From positions 310,001 through 374,000 of the forward strand of contig NZ_BCUT01000002.1 in the NCBI RefSeq assembly GCF_001591365.1: a stretch of 64,000 bases of DNA. Direction: 5' to 3'. Below the pieces are notes generated by a model. The model was given only the letters and a program-made list of their open reading frames with translations. It was not told where the DNA came from and did no database searches. This document shows, piece by piece, positions 44,182 to 50,911 of this stretch (position 1 is the stretch's first letter; each line of letters starts with the position of its first letter). A program made the position numbers and the translations under genes. Source of the DNA: Variovorax paradoxus NBRC 15149 (lineage in GTDB: Bacteria; Pseudomonadota; Gammaproteobacteria; Burkholderiales; Burkholderiaceae_C).

Positions 44182-44212
44182 GTCTCAGACATTAAGCGCC
44201 GTCTCGGACATT
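44182..44212. repeat. Imperfect 12-bp direct repeat
   Basis: GTCTCAGACATT (44182-44193) and GTCTCGGACATT (44201-44212) differ at one base. They lie in the gene-free 44101-44304 stretch before an orphan antitoxin. Origin unknown; possibly a trace of a mobile-element end. Confidence 0.4.
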
Positions 44213-44304
44213 CATGGCAAAGAACAGCAGGCTTCGAGCAAGTTGAACCGAGCCGTGGTGCAACCGAAAATCAACCGACGCATACCCGAGCGAGGAACCA
44301 CCCC

Positions 44305-44541
44305 ATGACTGCCATCGAGGCTCGCCTGCTCAAGCGCCTGAAGCAACTGCCGCCCGGCCGCCTGGCCGAAGTGGTGGACTTCGTCGAGTTCCTGGCCGCA
44401 CACGAGGAGCGCGCGGCGGCCGCGGCGCGCCTGGGTGAAGCCATGACCAAGCTCGATGCACTGAACCTGGCACCGCTGTCGGAGGACGAGATCGAGGAAG
44501 AAGTGCAGACCGCCCGCAAGGCGCGCCGCCCAGGCGCCTGA
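44305..44541 (+). CDS. DUF2281/VapB-like antitoxin (orphan)
   Basis: 78 residues. The N-terminal helix block LLKRLKQLPPGRLAEVVDFVEFLA is characteristic of the DUF2281-like antitoxins found before PIN-domain toxins. The acidic C-terminus would bind the toxin. The PIN gene that should follow (44553) is truncated and frameshifted, so the antitoxin is now an orphan. Confidence 0.75.
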   Translation: MTAIEARLLKRLKQLPPGRLAEVVDFVEFLAAHEERAAAAARLGEAMTKLDALNLAPLSEDEIEEEVQTARKARRPGA

Positions 44542-44552
44542 GACCAGGCGCC

Positions 44553-44677
44553 GTGCGCTTCGTGGTCGACACCCACCTGCTCGTCGCGGTCATCACCTCC
44601 GCCGGCCTGCCGCGCCAACTGATGGACGTGAAAATCGTCGAGAGGTCCTGCTCGTAACTTCCAGCTCAGCGCGCTAG
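44553..44677 (+). pseudogene. Truncated, frameshifted PIN-domain toxin
   Basis: A GTG 11 nt after the antitoxin stop opens RFVVDTHLLVAVITSAGLPR, the N-terminal strand of a PIN nuclease with its first catalytic Asp. The frame ends at TAA (44655-44657). In the neighbouring frame from 44642 the sequence continues EVLLVTSSSAR, which matches the next PIN strand (xxLVTS), then stops at TAG (44675). So an indel near 44640 broke the frame and the remaining three-quarters of the domain is gone, replaced by the end of the convergent SMP-30 gene. Confidence 0.75.
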
Positions 44678-45555
44678 CAGCCTCCAAATCGATCAGGCAG
44701 GCGCCCCGGCGCAGGCAGCCCTTCGATCCGGAACAGCCCGCCATCGTGCGTCTTGTTCCCTTCCAGGCGCGCGCTGCGGAAAATGCTGGTCAGGTAGATG
44801 CAGTCCAGGTGCGGCCCGCCGAAGCAGATGCTCGTCGGATAGCTCGCAGGCAGATCGATCAGCCGCTCCAGCCTGCCGTCGGGCGCAAGGCGAGCGAGCT
44901 TGGCGGCGCGGGTCAGTACGGTCCAGACGAAGCCCTCCGCATCGACCGTCGCGCCATCGGGGCCCGAATCGAATTCATACGTCCTCGCGAACATGCGCTT
45001 GTGGCGCAGCGGGCCGTCGGGGTCGTAGTCCCAGGCCCAGATGGTGCGTTCCAGGCTATCGGCCAGGTACAGCACGCGGCCGTCGGGGCTGAAGCAGGGT
45101 CCGTTGGCAAAGCCGATGTCGTCGGCCAGCTGCTCCACCCGGCGATCGGTGCGCAACCGGTAGAGGCCTCCGATGACCGCCTCGCCAGGCCGGCGGGCGA
45201 CGTGCATGGTGCCGGCCAAGAAGTGGCCGGCCGCGTCGCACTTGCCGTCGTTGAAGCGCACCTTCGGGTGGTCCACCGGGATGCGGGCCAGCGGCTCCAG
45301 CGTGCGGGTGGCGAAGTCGTAGCGCGCGAAGCTGTTGCGCAGCGCCACCACCACGGCCGCGCCGCGGCAGGGCGCAATCGAGCCCACGGGCGCCGGCAGC
45401 TCATGCCGCTTGGCCTGCCCGGCTCCGGCTTGCAGCCGCCACAGCGCGCCGCCCAGCGCGTCGATCCAGTTCAGCGCCTGCGCGTCGGCATCCCAGCAAG
45501 GGCTCTCGCCCAGCTGGTCCCGGGTGGTTCCGATTCTGGTGATCTGCACGGTCAT
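44674..45555 (-). CDS. SMP-30/gluconolactonase-like protein
   Basis: 293 residues from the ATG at 45555; a longer start has no support. The six-bladed propeller pattern is clear: GESPCWDADAQALNWID for the first metal ligand, VRFNDGKCDAAGHFLAGTM with the Asn-Asp pair, and FANGPCFSPDGRVLYLADS with DSGPDGATVDAEGFVW. These enzymes hydrolyse sugar or other lactones with a bound divalent metal. It is divergent from a Bug binding protein gene, which suggests a small catabolic pair for a sugar acid or lactone. Confidence 0.88.
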   Translation of the reverse strand: MTVQITRIGTTRDQLGESPCWDADAQALNWIDALGGALWRLQAGAGQAKRHELPAPVGSIAPCRGAAVVVALRNSFARYDFATRTLEPLARIPVDHPKVRFNDGKCDAAGHFLAGTMHVARRPGEAVIGGLYRLRTDRRVEQLADDIGFANGPCFSPDGRVLYLADSLERTIWAWDYDPDGPLRHKRMFARTYEFDSGPDGATVDAEGFVWTVLTRAAKLARLAPDGRLERLIDLPASYPTSICFGGPHLDCIYLTSIFRSARLEGNKTHDGGLFRIEGLPAPGRLPDRFGGC

Positions 45556-45693
45556 CGGCGAAGTGTGCAGGGCCGGGCTGTGCGCTGCCGGCGCTTCCCG
45601 CAAAGCTGCTTTTCATTTCGTGCAGCGCAGCGCCAAGGGCGGCCACCTAGACTGGCTCCAGAGCCCGATTCCGGGCCGGAACAGGAGACAAGA

Positions 45694-46653
45694 ATGAGCT
45701 ACCGCAAACTCGTGATCGGGCTGGCGCTGGGTGCCTGCGCGCTCGTCGCGCCCGCACTCGCCCAGCAGGTGACCCGCATCGTCGTGCCCTTTGCCGCCGG
45801 CGGCGGCACCGACCAGTACTGCCGCATCCTGGCCCAGGAGCTCAACAAGCAGGGCCTGAACGTCATCATCGAGAACAAGCCCGGCGCAAGCGGCATCCTC
45901 GCCGCCGACTACGTCGCGCGCGCCAAGCCCGACGGGCAGACGGTGCTCGTGTCCTCGCTGGGCACGCTCGCGAACAACAGCGTGCTCTACGACAAGCTGC
46001 CCTACGACCCCGCGAAGGACTTTGCGGCCGTCACGCAGATCGCCTACCAGCCCGCCATCGTCGTCGGACGCACCGACCTGCCCTACAAGAACATCAAGGA
46101 AATGGTGGCCTATGCCAAGCAGAACCCCGGCAAGATCAACCGCGGTTCGCCGGGCGCGGCCATCCTGACCAACCTCGCGCCCATCGCTTTCGAGAAGGAA
46201 CAAGGCTTCAGCACGCTGCACATTCCCTTCAACGGCGATGCGCCCGCGCTGCAAGCCCTGCTGGGCAACCAGATCGACATCCACGGCACCTCCATCACGG
46301 GATCGCTGCCCTACGTGAAGGCCGGCAAGCTGCGCGTGCTGGGCGTGATGGATTCGAAGCGCCTGCCGCAGGTGCCCGACGCACCCACCTTCAAGGAGCA
46401 GGGCTTCGACATGGAAGCCACGCTCTGGTATTCGCTCTCGGTGCCCGCCGGCACGCCGCGGCCCGCAATCGAGCGCCTGAACAAGGCCGTCAACCAGGTG
46501 ATCGCCGACCCCGACTTCGTGGCGCGCGCCCGCGCCATCGGCATGGAGCCGCGCGGCGGCACGCCGGAGGAGCTCGACAAGTTCATCAAGGCCGAGGCGG
46601 ACCGCTGGCTTCCCGTGCTGCGCGGGCTGAACTTGCCGAAGCAGTCGCACTGA
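45694..46653 (+). CDS. Bug-family (tripartite tricarboxylate) solute-binding protein
   Basis: 319 residues from an ATG with AGGAGA upstream. The signal peptide ends at about residue 24 (APALAQQ). Bug motifs include RIVVPFAAGGGTDQYCRILA, IIENKPGASGILAADYVARA and HIPFNGDAPALQALLGNQID. It probably binds a carboxylic acid in the periplasm. It is divergent from the SMP-30-like gene, whose product could be its ligand. No TctAB membrane genes are present. Confidence 0.9.
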   Translation: MSYRKLVIGLALGACALVAPALAQQVTRIVVPFAAGGGTDQYCRILAQELNKQGLNVIIENKPGASGILAADYVARAKPDGQTVLVSSLGTLANNSVLYDKLPYDPAKDFAAVTQIAYQPAIVVGRTDLPYKNIKEMVAYAKQNPGKINRGSPGAAILTNLAPIAFEKEQGFSTLHIPFNGDAPALQALLGNQIDIHGTSITGSLPYVKAGKLRVLGVMDSKRLPQVPDAPTFKEQGFDMEATLWYSLSVPAGTPRPAIERLNKAVNQVIADPDFVARARAIGMEPRGGTPEELDKFIKAEADRWLPVLRGLNLPKQSH

Positions 46654-46656
46654 ATA

Positions 46657-46691
46657 ATGCCGTCCAGGCGCGACGTCGGCCTTCTTTTTTT
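46657..46691 (+). terminator. Possible terminator of the Bug gene
   Basis: A GC-rich stretch with weak self-complementarity (GCCG...CGGC) is followed by seven T residues at 46685-46691, 30 nt after the stop. The T-tract is clear, the stem is weak. Confidence 0.4.
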
Positions 46692-46695
46692 GTAG

Positions 46696-46926
46696 TTACA
46701 GAATAACCCCTGCACACGGATTAATCTCTAAGGCACCGGCGGATTGCGCAAGGTGCGTTGGTCGCGCCCCGGCATGGGCAAGCGCGGCGGCGCCCGTGTG
46801 ATTTATTTCAACCGCAACGAGCAGGACGATCTGGTACTGCTGTTGGTCTACGTGAAGGCCAAGTTCGACAACATCCCCGCTGCGATCCTGCTGAAATTGA
46901 AGGAGGCGATCGATGCCGAAGATTGA
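46696..46926 (+). pseudogene. 5'-decayed RelE/HigB-like toxin
   Basis: The frame from 46732 reads GTGGLRKVRWSRPGMGKRGG, then ARVIYFNRNEQDD and LLLVYVKAKFDN, the C-terminal half of PF06296-type RelE/HigB toxins, which usually begin about 45 residues earlier. The codon before GTGG is TAA (46729-46731), where relatives usually have a sense codon such as CAA. Before it, NPCTRINL keeps the spacing of the family's NP-x6-x-GTGG segment. So the toxin appears truncated and stop-interrupted. A TTG at 46744 could at most give a 60-residue fragment. Confidence 0.65.
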
Positions 46927-47236
46927 CAAGGAAATGGCGCAGTTCGAGAAGGACCTGCTCCAGTCCATGGGAGAAATGAAGCGCGGCGAGCATGCGGCCG
47001 TGCACACGCCCGCGCAGATCGAGGCGCGCAAGCGTGGCCGGCCTGCTGGCAGTGTGAAGGCCGACGCCAAGGTGTCGACCGCCATCCGGCTGGATGCAGT
47101 TGTTCTGGAGGCATTGAAGGCGGCTGGGCCCGGTTGGCAGACGCGCGCGAATGACGCGCTGCGCGATGTGTTCGTGGCGAAGGCGACCCCCCGCACTCGT
47201 CCAAGACGCTCGCACAGAGCGCCAGAGCGAAGCTGA
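46913..47236 (+). CDS. BrnA-like antitoxin with HigA-like N-terminus
   Basis: 107 residues overlapping the toxin remnant by 14 nt. The first ~40 residues (PKIDKEMAQFEKDLLQSM) look like the head of antitoxins that follow HigB/RelE toxins. Residues about 45-95 (KVSTAIRLDAVVLEALKAAG, WQTRANDALRDVF) match the BrnA ribbon-helix-helix domain. So it seems a hybrid between two antitoxin types. It is probably intact, while its toxin is broken. Confidence 0.7.
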   Translation: MPKIDKEMAQFEKDLLQSMGEMKRGEHAAVHTPAQIEARKRGRPAGSVKADAKVSTAIRLDAVVLEALKAAGPGWQTRANDALRDVFVAKATPRTRPRRSHRAPERS

Positions 47237-47248
47237 TCACTCCTCTTC
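47221..47248. repeat. Direct repeat flanking the His-rich gene (copy 1)
   Basis: GCCAGAG, six further bases, then TGATCACTCC, which overlaps the BrnA-like stop codon. A second copy, GCCAGAGT followed by TGATCACTCC, is at 47551-47568. The pair brackets the His-rich mini-gene and could mark a recombination joint. Confidence 0.4.
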
Positions 47249-47338
47249 AACAAGTCGTCTGGAGATCGGGGTCAAGCGTTATTCAAGCTGCGTCGTTCAC
47301 GCGACGCGTGCTTCCGTCATTTGCTTTGAAAGAACATC

Positions 47339-47497
47339 ATGAAGATCAAGCAGCTTGTCCTCTCCGGCGTCGTTGCGTTCGCCACCCTGGCCGCCTTCGC
47401 ACCGACGATCGCTTCCGCCGCGCCCCACCATCGGGCGCACAAGGTGTGCAAGTGGAATGCGCACCATCACCACCGCGTCTGCCACTGGGTCCGCTGA
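47339..47497 (+). CDS. Small secreted His-rich (HHHH-motif) protein
   Basis: 52 residues. Residues 1-28 are a signal peptide (basic start, hydrophobic core, ending SAA). The mature part is short and reads HHRAHKVCKWN then AHHHHRVCHW, with two cysteines and seven or more histidines. This fits the small HHHH-motif proteins of Burkholderiales and suggests metal binding in the periplasm. The ribosome-binding site is modest (GAAAGAAC). Too short for most gene finders. Confidence 0.75.
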   Translation: MKIKQLVLSGVVAFATLAAFAPTIASAAPHHRAHKVCKWNAHHHHRVCHWVR

Positions 47498-47580
47498 ACA
47501 ACCAGACGCCGCTGCGCCTGCGGAACCCCTGTCGAATGACACTCCTACGGGCCAGAGTTGATCACTCCCCTTGTTTTTGA

Positions 47581-47595
47581 TAGGATTAAATCCTA
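47581..47595. promoter_or_regulatory. 15-bp perfect palindrome, likely ParD operator
   Basis: TAGGATT-A-AATCCTA, centred 31 nt before the ParD start in a T-rich stretch. Perfect 7-bp arms just upstream of a TA operon are typical of the autoregulatory site bound by the antitoxin. Confidence 0.6.
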
Positions 47596-47618
47596 CTGCT
47601 TTGACCGGGGAGTTCACC

Positions 47619-47888
47619 ATGCGCACGACGCAGCAACTGAGCATCACCCTGCCCAACGAAATGGCCGACGTGGTGAAAGCCAAGGTGCGCGCTGGCGAGT
47701 ACGCCACCGAAAGCGAAGTCATCCGCGACGGCTTGCGAGCGCTCCTGGCGCGTGATCGCGCCGTCGAAACCTGGCTGCACCGCCAGGTCGGCCCCGCCTA
47801 CGATGCATTGAAAGCCGATCCGTCCCGCGCTGTCACGGCCGACCAGGTGCGCGCACGCCTGGCCGCTGAACACGCCAAGGCGCGGTGA
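47619..47888 (+). CDS. parD: ParD antitoxin
   Basis: 89 residues from an ATG with GGGGAG upstream. The ribbon-helix-helix (QQLSITLPNEMADVVKAKV, ATESEVIRDGLRALLARD) is canonical ParD, and the C-terminal helix should bind ParE. Its stop overlaps the ParE start by 3 nt. Autoregulation through the palindrome at 47581-47595 is likely. Confidence 0.9.
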   Translation: MRTTQQLSITLPNEMADVVKAKVRAGEYATESEVIRDGLRALLARDRAVETWLHRQVGPAYDALKADPSRAVTADQVRARLAAEHAKAR

Positions 47889-48211
47889 GCTATCGCGTCG
47901 CGTTCTCTCCCGAGGCCGAGGAACAGCTTGCGGCCTTGTACAGCTACATCGCTGCCGCAGCTTCCCCCGAGATTGCTGCGCGGTACACCGAGGCCATCGT
48001 GACCTACTGCGAGGGCCTGCGTGCCTTCCCCCACCGTGGCACCAGGCGCGACGATGTGCGGCCCGGCCTGCGCATCATCAACTACAGAAAACGCGCAGTG
48101 ATCGCCTTTTTCGTGGACGCCGAGCAGGTGTCCATCATCGGCGTGTTCTATGGCGGCCAGGACTACGAAACCATCCTGGATGAGGACTTCGGGGACGACC
48201 TGGAGCATTGA
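47885..48211 (+). CDS. parE: ParE toxin
   Basis: 108 residues from a GTG in a GTGA overlap with parD. The ParE fold is clear: YRVAFSPEAEEQLAALYSYI at the N-terminus, FPHRGTRRDDVRPGLRIINY in the middle and VSIIGVFYGGQDYE at the end. ParE toxins inhibit DNA gyrase. This is the best preserved of the TA modules in the window. Confidence 0.9.
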   Translation: MSYRVAFSPEAEEQLAALYSYIAAAASPEIAARYTEAIVTYCEGLRAFPHRGTRRDDVRPGLRIINYRKRAVIAFFVDAEQVSIIGVFYGGQDYETILDEDFGDDLEH

Positions 48212-48239
48212 GCGCCTTGATGCTGCAGCATCGCCGGCT

Positions 48240-49451
48240 TCATCGGATCACGCTCCTGCGCGCCAGCGATTCGAACCGGCCCTCCCCCATCTCCAGCAGT
48301 TCGCGCAGCACCTCGGCCGTGTGCTCCCCCAGGTGCGGCGGAGGATGGCGCACATCCGAGCGCGCGCCGTCGATGACGTAGGGCGGCGCATGGACGGCCT
48401 GCGCGCCGGCTTCCGCGTCCTCGAACCGGTGCCAGACACCGGCCTGCGCCGTCCGGTCGGACTGCAGCGCCTCGTACAGGCCCAGCACCTCGCCGCACGG
48501 AATGCCGGCCTTGTCCATGCGCGCGAGCAGGTCGGCGCGCGAAAACTGCGCGATGCGGCCGAGCAGGATCGGCAGCAGCTCGTGGCGGTGCTTCGCGCGC
48601 TCGGTGTTGGTGGCGAACTTCGGATCGGCCGGCAGCTCGGGGCAAAGAATCACCTCGTCGCAGAACTTCCTGAACTGGCTGTTGTTGCCGACGGCGATCA
48701 CCAGCGGGCCGTCCGCGGCCTCGAACACGCCGTAGGGCACGATGGACGGATGCGAGTTGCCGAACTTCGCGGGATCGCCCTCGTTGAGCCAGGCGGTCAG
48801 GCCGTAGTAGGACGTGATCATCATGCCGCTGTCGTAGAGCGACATCTGGATGTGGCGGCCTTCTCCGGTGCGCGTGCGCTCGTACAGCACCGCGAGGATC
48901 GCCTGGGCCGAATACATGCCCGTGAACATGTCGACCGCGGCGATGCCGAACTTGAGCGGCCCCTGGCCCTCCTCGCCGTTCATCGCCATGAGGCCGGTCT
49001 CGCCCTGGATCACCAGGTCGTAGCCCGGCCGCGCCTTCTCCTGGCCCAGCACCGAGTAGCCCGAGATCGAGCAGTAGATGATCCCGGGATTGAGCTTGCG
49101 CAAGTCCTCGTAGCCCAGGCCCATCTTCTGCGCGCCGCCGTACTTGAAGTTCTGGATCACCACGTCGCACTGCGCCGCGAGCTCGCGCACGAGCGCCTGG
49201 CCGTCCTCGTCCTGCAGGTCGACGCAGATGGAGCGCTTGTTGCGGTTGCAGCTGTTGAAGTAGGAGGTGTTGTGGCGGCCGATGCGCACGCCCCAGTCGC
49301 GCGTGTCGTCGCCGCGTTCGGGATGCTCGACCTTGATCACGTCGGCGCCCAGGTCGGCCAGCGCCATGCCGCACAGCGGGCCGGCCATCACGCGCGACAG
49401 GTCGAGCACGCGCACGCCGGCCAGGGGTTGCATGGAAAGGTGGTTCTTCAT
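48240..49451 (-). CDS. CaiB/BaiF family CoA transferase
   Basis: 403 residues, full length for class III CoA transferases. The N-terminal GVRVLDLSRVMAGPLCGMAL and VIKVEHPERGDDTR are diagnostic; the catalytic Asp is in AAVDMFTGMYSAQA. It transfers CoA between carboxylic acids. It stands alone, convergent with parE, 100 nt downstream of the aspartate carbamoyltransferase gene on the same strand. The acid pair it uses is not known. Confidence 0.88.
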   Translation of the reverse strand: MKNHLSMQPLAGVRVLDLSRVMAGPLCGMALADLGADVIKVEHPERGDDTRDWGVRIGRHNTSYFNSCNRNKRSICVDLQDEDGQALVRELAAQCDVVIQNFKYGGAQKMGLGYEDLRKLNPGIIYCSISGYSVLGQEKARPGYDLVIQGETGLMAMNGEEGQGPLKFGIAAVDMFTGMYSAQAILAVLYERTRTGEGRHIQMSLYDSGMMITSYYGLTAWLNEGDPAKFGNSHPSIVPYGVFEAADGPLVIAVGNNSQFRKFCDEVILCPELPADPKFATNTERAKHRHELLPILLGRIAQFSRADLLARMDKAGIPCGEVLGLYEALQSDRTAQAGVWHRFEDAEAGAQAVHAPPYVIDGARSDVRHPPPHLGEHTAEVLRELLEMGEGRFESLARRSVIR

Positions 49452-49551
49452 TCGACGGTCCTCGGGGCGCCCGCCCCGGGCGCCAGAAGACCCAGTCTAG
49501 GAGCGCACCCCTGCCGCCATGCACCGGCGCATGAAAAGGTGCTTTGTAGTT

Positions 49552-50850
49552 TCAGTCGAGTCCGTCGAAGTCGGCATCGTCGGGCCCGATGTGCGCGGGC
49601 GAGCGCCAGCTGGCATCGCGCATCGAGCGCGCCACCTGCTGCTCCACGCCCATCAGCACCGCGAAGATCGCCATGCGCACCGGGATGCCGTTGTCGGTCT
49701 GCCGGAAGATCGCCAGCCGCGGATCGTGGTTGAGGTCCACGCTCAGGTCGTTCGCGCCCGGGCGCCCGTCGCGCGGCAAGGGATGCATCAGGATCGTGTC
49801 GGGCTTGCAGGCTGCGTCCACCAGGGCCTTGCACACCTGGAATTCGGGCGTGTAGCCCTCCAGCGTTTCTCCGTTCGCGAACCGCTCCTTCTGCACGCGC
49901 GTGGCGTAGACCACGTCGGCGCCGCGCAGCCCCTGCGCCAGCGAGGAGGTCTGCTCGACAACGTGGCCGTTGCGCGCGACCAGCTCGACCAGGTAGGCCG
50001 GCATCTCCAGCGAGGGCGGCGCAATCAGCGTGAACTTGAGACCGCGGTAGAGCGCCAGCAGCCGGATCAGCGAATGCACGGTGCGGCCGTACTTGAGGTC
50101 GCCGACCAGCGCCACGTGCGTGCCGTCGACCAGCTTGCCCATGCGCGAGAACTCGCGCTGGATGGTGTACAGGTCGAGGATGGCCTGGCTCGGGTGTTCG
50201 CCGGGACCGTCGCCGGCATTGATGACCGGGATGTTGGTGGCGCGCGCGAACTCGGCCACCGAGCCCTGCTCGGGATGGCGCACCACCAGCGCATCGACAT
50301 AGCCGCTCATCACGCGGCTGGTGTCGTAGATCGACTCGCCCTTGGCCATCGACGAGAAGGTGAAGCCCGTGGTGTCGCACACCGTGCCGCCCAGCCGGCA
50401 GAAGGCGGCGCCGAAGCTCACGCGCGTGCGCGTGCTGGCCTCGAAGAACAGGCTGCCGAGCACGGCGCCTTCGAGGATGCGCGTGACCTTCTGCCGGCGC
50501 GCGATCGGCTGCATCACGTCGGCCACGTGGAACAGGTCCTCGAGGCTGCCGCGGTCGAACTGCGCGACCGACAGCAGCTGCGGCTTGCCTTCAGCCGCGA
50601 TGCGCTGGGCGAGCGGGCGCTGCTGACCTGCGCCTACCGAACCGACGCCGGTGTCGAGCGCCTCGCGCTGAAGAATCTCGGCAACGAACTTGCCGACCAT
50701 CTCCGGCATCGCGCGCGACTCGCTCGAATCGGACGGCAGCAGCCAGGTGTCGAGCGCGCGGCGGCGCACGCCCAGCCGCTCCGAGAACGCATCGCGCGTG
50801 AGATTGAGGCGGCGCATCGCGTCGCGCAGGAGGTCTTGCTGTTGGCTCAT
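49552..50850 (-). CDS. Aspartate carbamoyltransferase-like enzyme with N-terminal HTH-like domain
   Basis: 432 residues. Residues about 90-405 are a carbamoyltransferase: the carbamoyl-phosphate motif STRT is at 139-142 and HPLPR at 356-360, with NAGDGPGEHPSQAILDLYT in between. The first ~60 residues are extra: LNLTRDAFSERLGVRRRALD (15-34) reads as a helix-turn-helix of the XRE-like kind, followed by TWLLPSDSSESRAMPEM. Ordinary PyrB is ~310 residues. A palindrome at 50889-50909 lies 39 nt before the start. The HTH suggests the enzyme may bind DNA, perhaps its own promoter. Confidence 0.8.
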   Translation of the reverse strand: MSQQQDLLRDAMRRLNLTRDAFSERLGVRRRALDTWLLPSDSSESRAMPEMVGKFVAEILQREALDTGVGSVGAGQQRPLAQRIAAEGKPQLLSVAQFDRGSLEDLFHVADVMQPIARRQKVTRILEGAVLGSLFFEASTRTRVSFGAAFCRLGGTVCDTTGFTFSSMAKGESIYDTSRVMSGYVDALVVRHPEQGSVAEFARATNIPVINAGDGPGEHPSQAILDLYTIQREFSRMGKLVDGTHVALVGDLKYGRTVHSLIRLLALYRGLKFTLIAPPSLEMPAYLVELVARNGHVVEQTSSLAQGLRGADVVYATRVQKERFANGETLEGYTPEFQVCKALVDAACKPDTILMHPLPRDGRPGANDLSVDLNHDPRLAIFRQTDNGIPVRMAIFAVLMGVEQQVARSMRDASWRSPAHIGPDDADFDGLD

Positions 50851-50888
50851 GCCTCAAATGTACGCTATGCGCTTATTATTCCTAGAAG

Positions 50889-50909
50889 AATATACTCATT
50901 GCGTATATT
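50889..50909. promoter_or_regulatory. AT-rich inverted repeat before the carbamoyltransferase gene
   Basis: AATATAC (50889-50895) and GTATATT (50903-50909) are perfect arms with a 7-nt spacer, between the histidine kinase stop and the carbamoyltransferase start. A related GCGCATAGCGTAC stretch lies closer to the gene. It looks like an operator over an AT-rich promoter, giving this gene its own control inside the tandem run. Confidence 0.55.
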
Positions 50910-50911
50910 TT

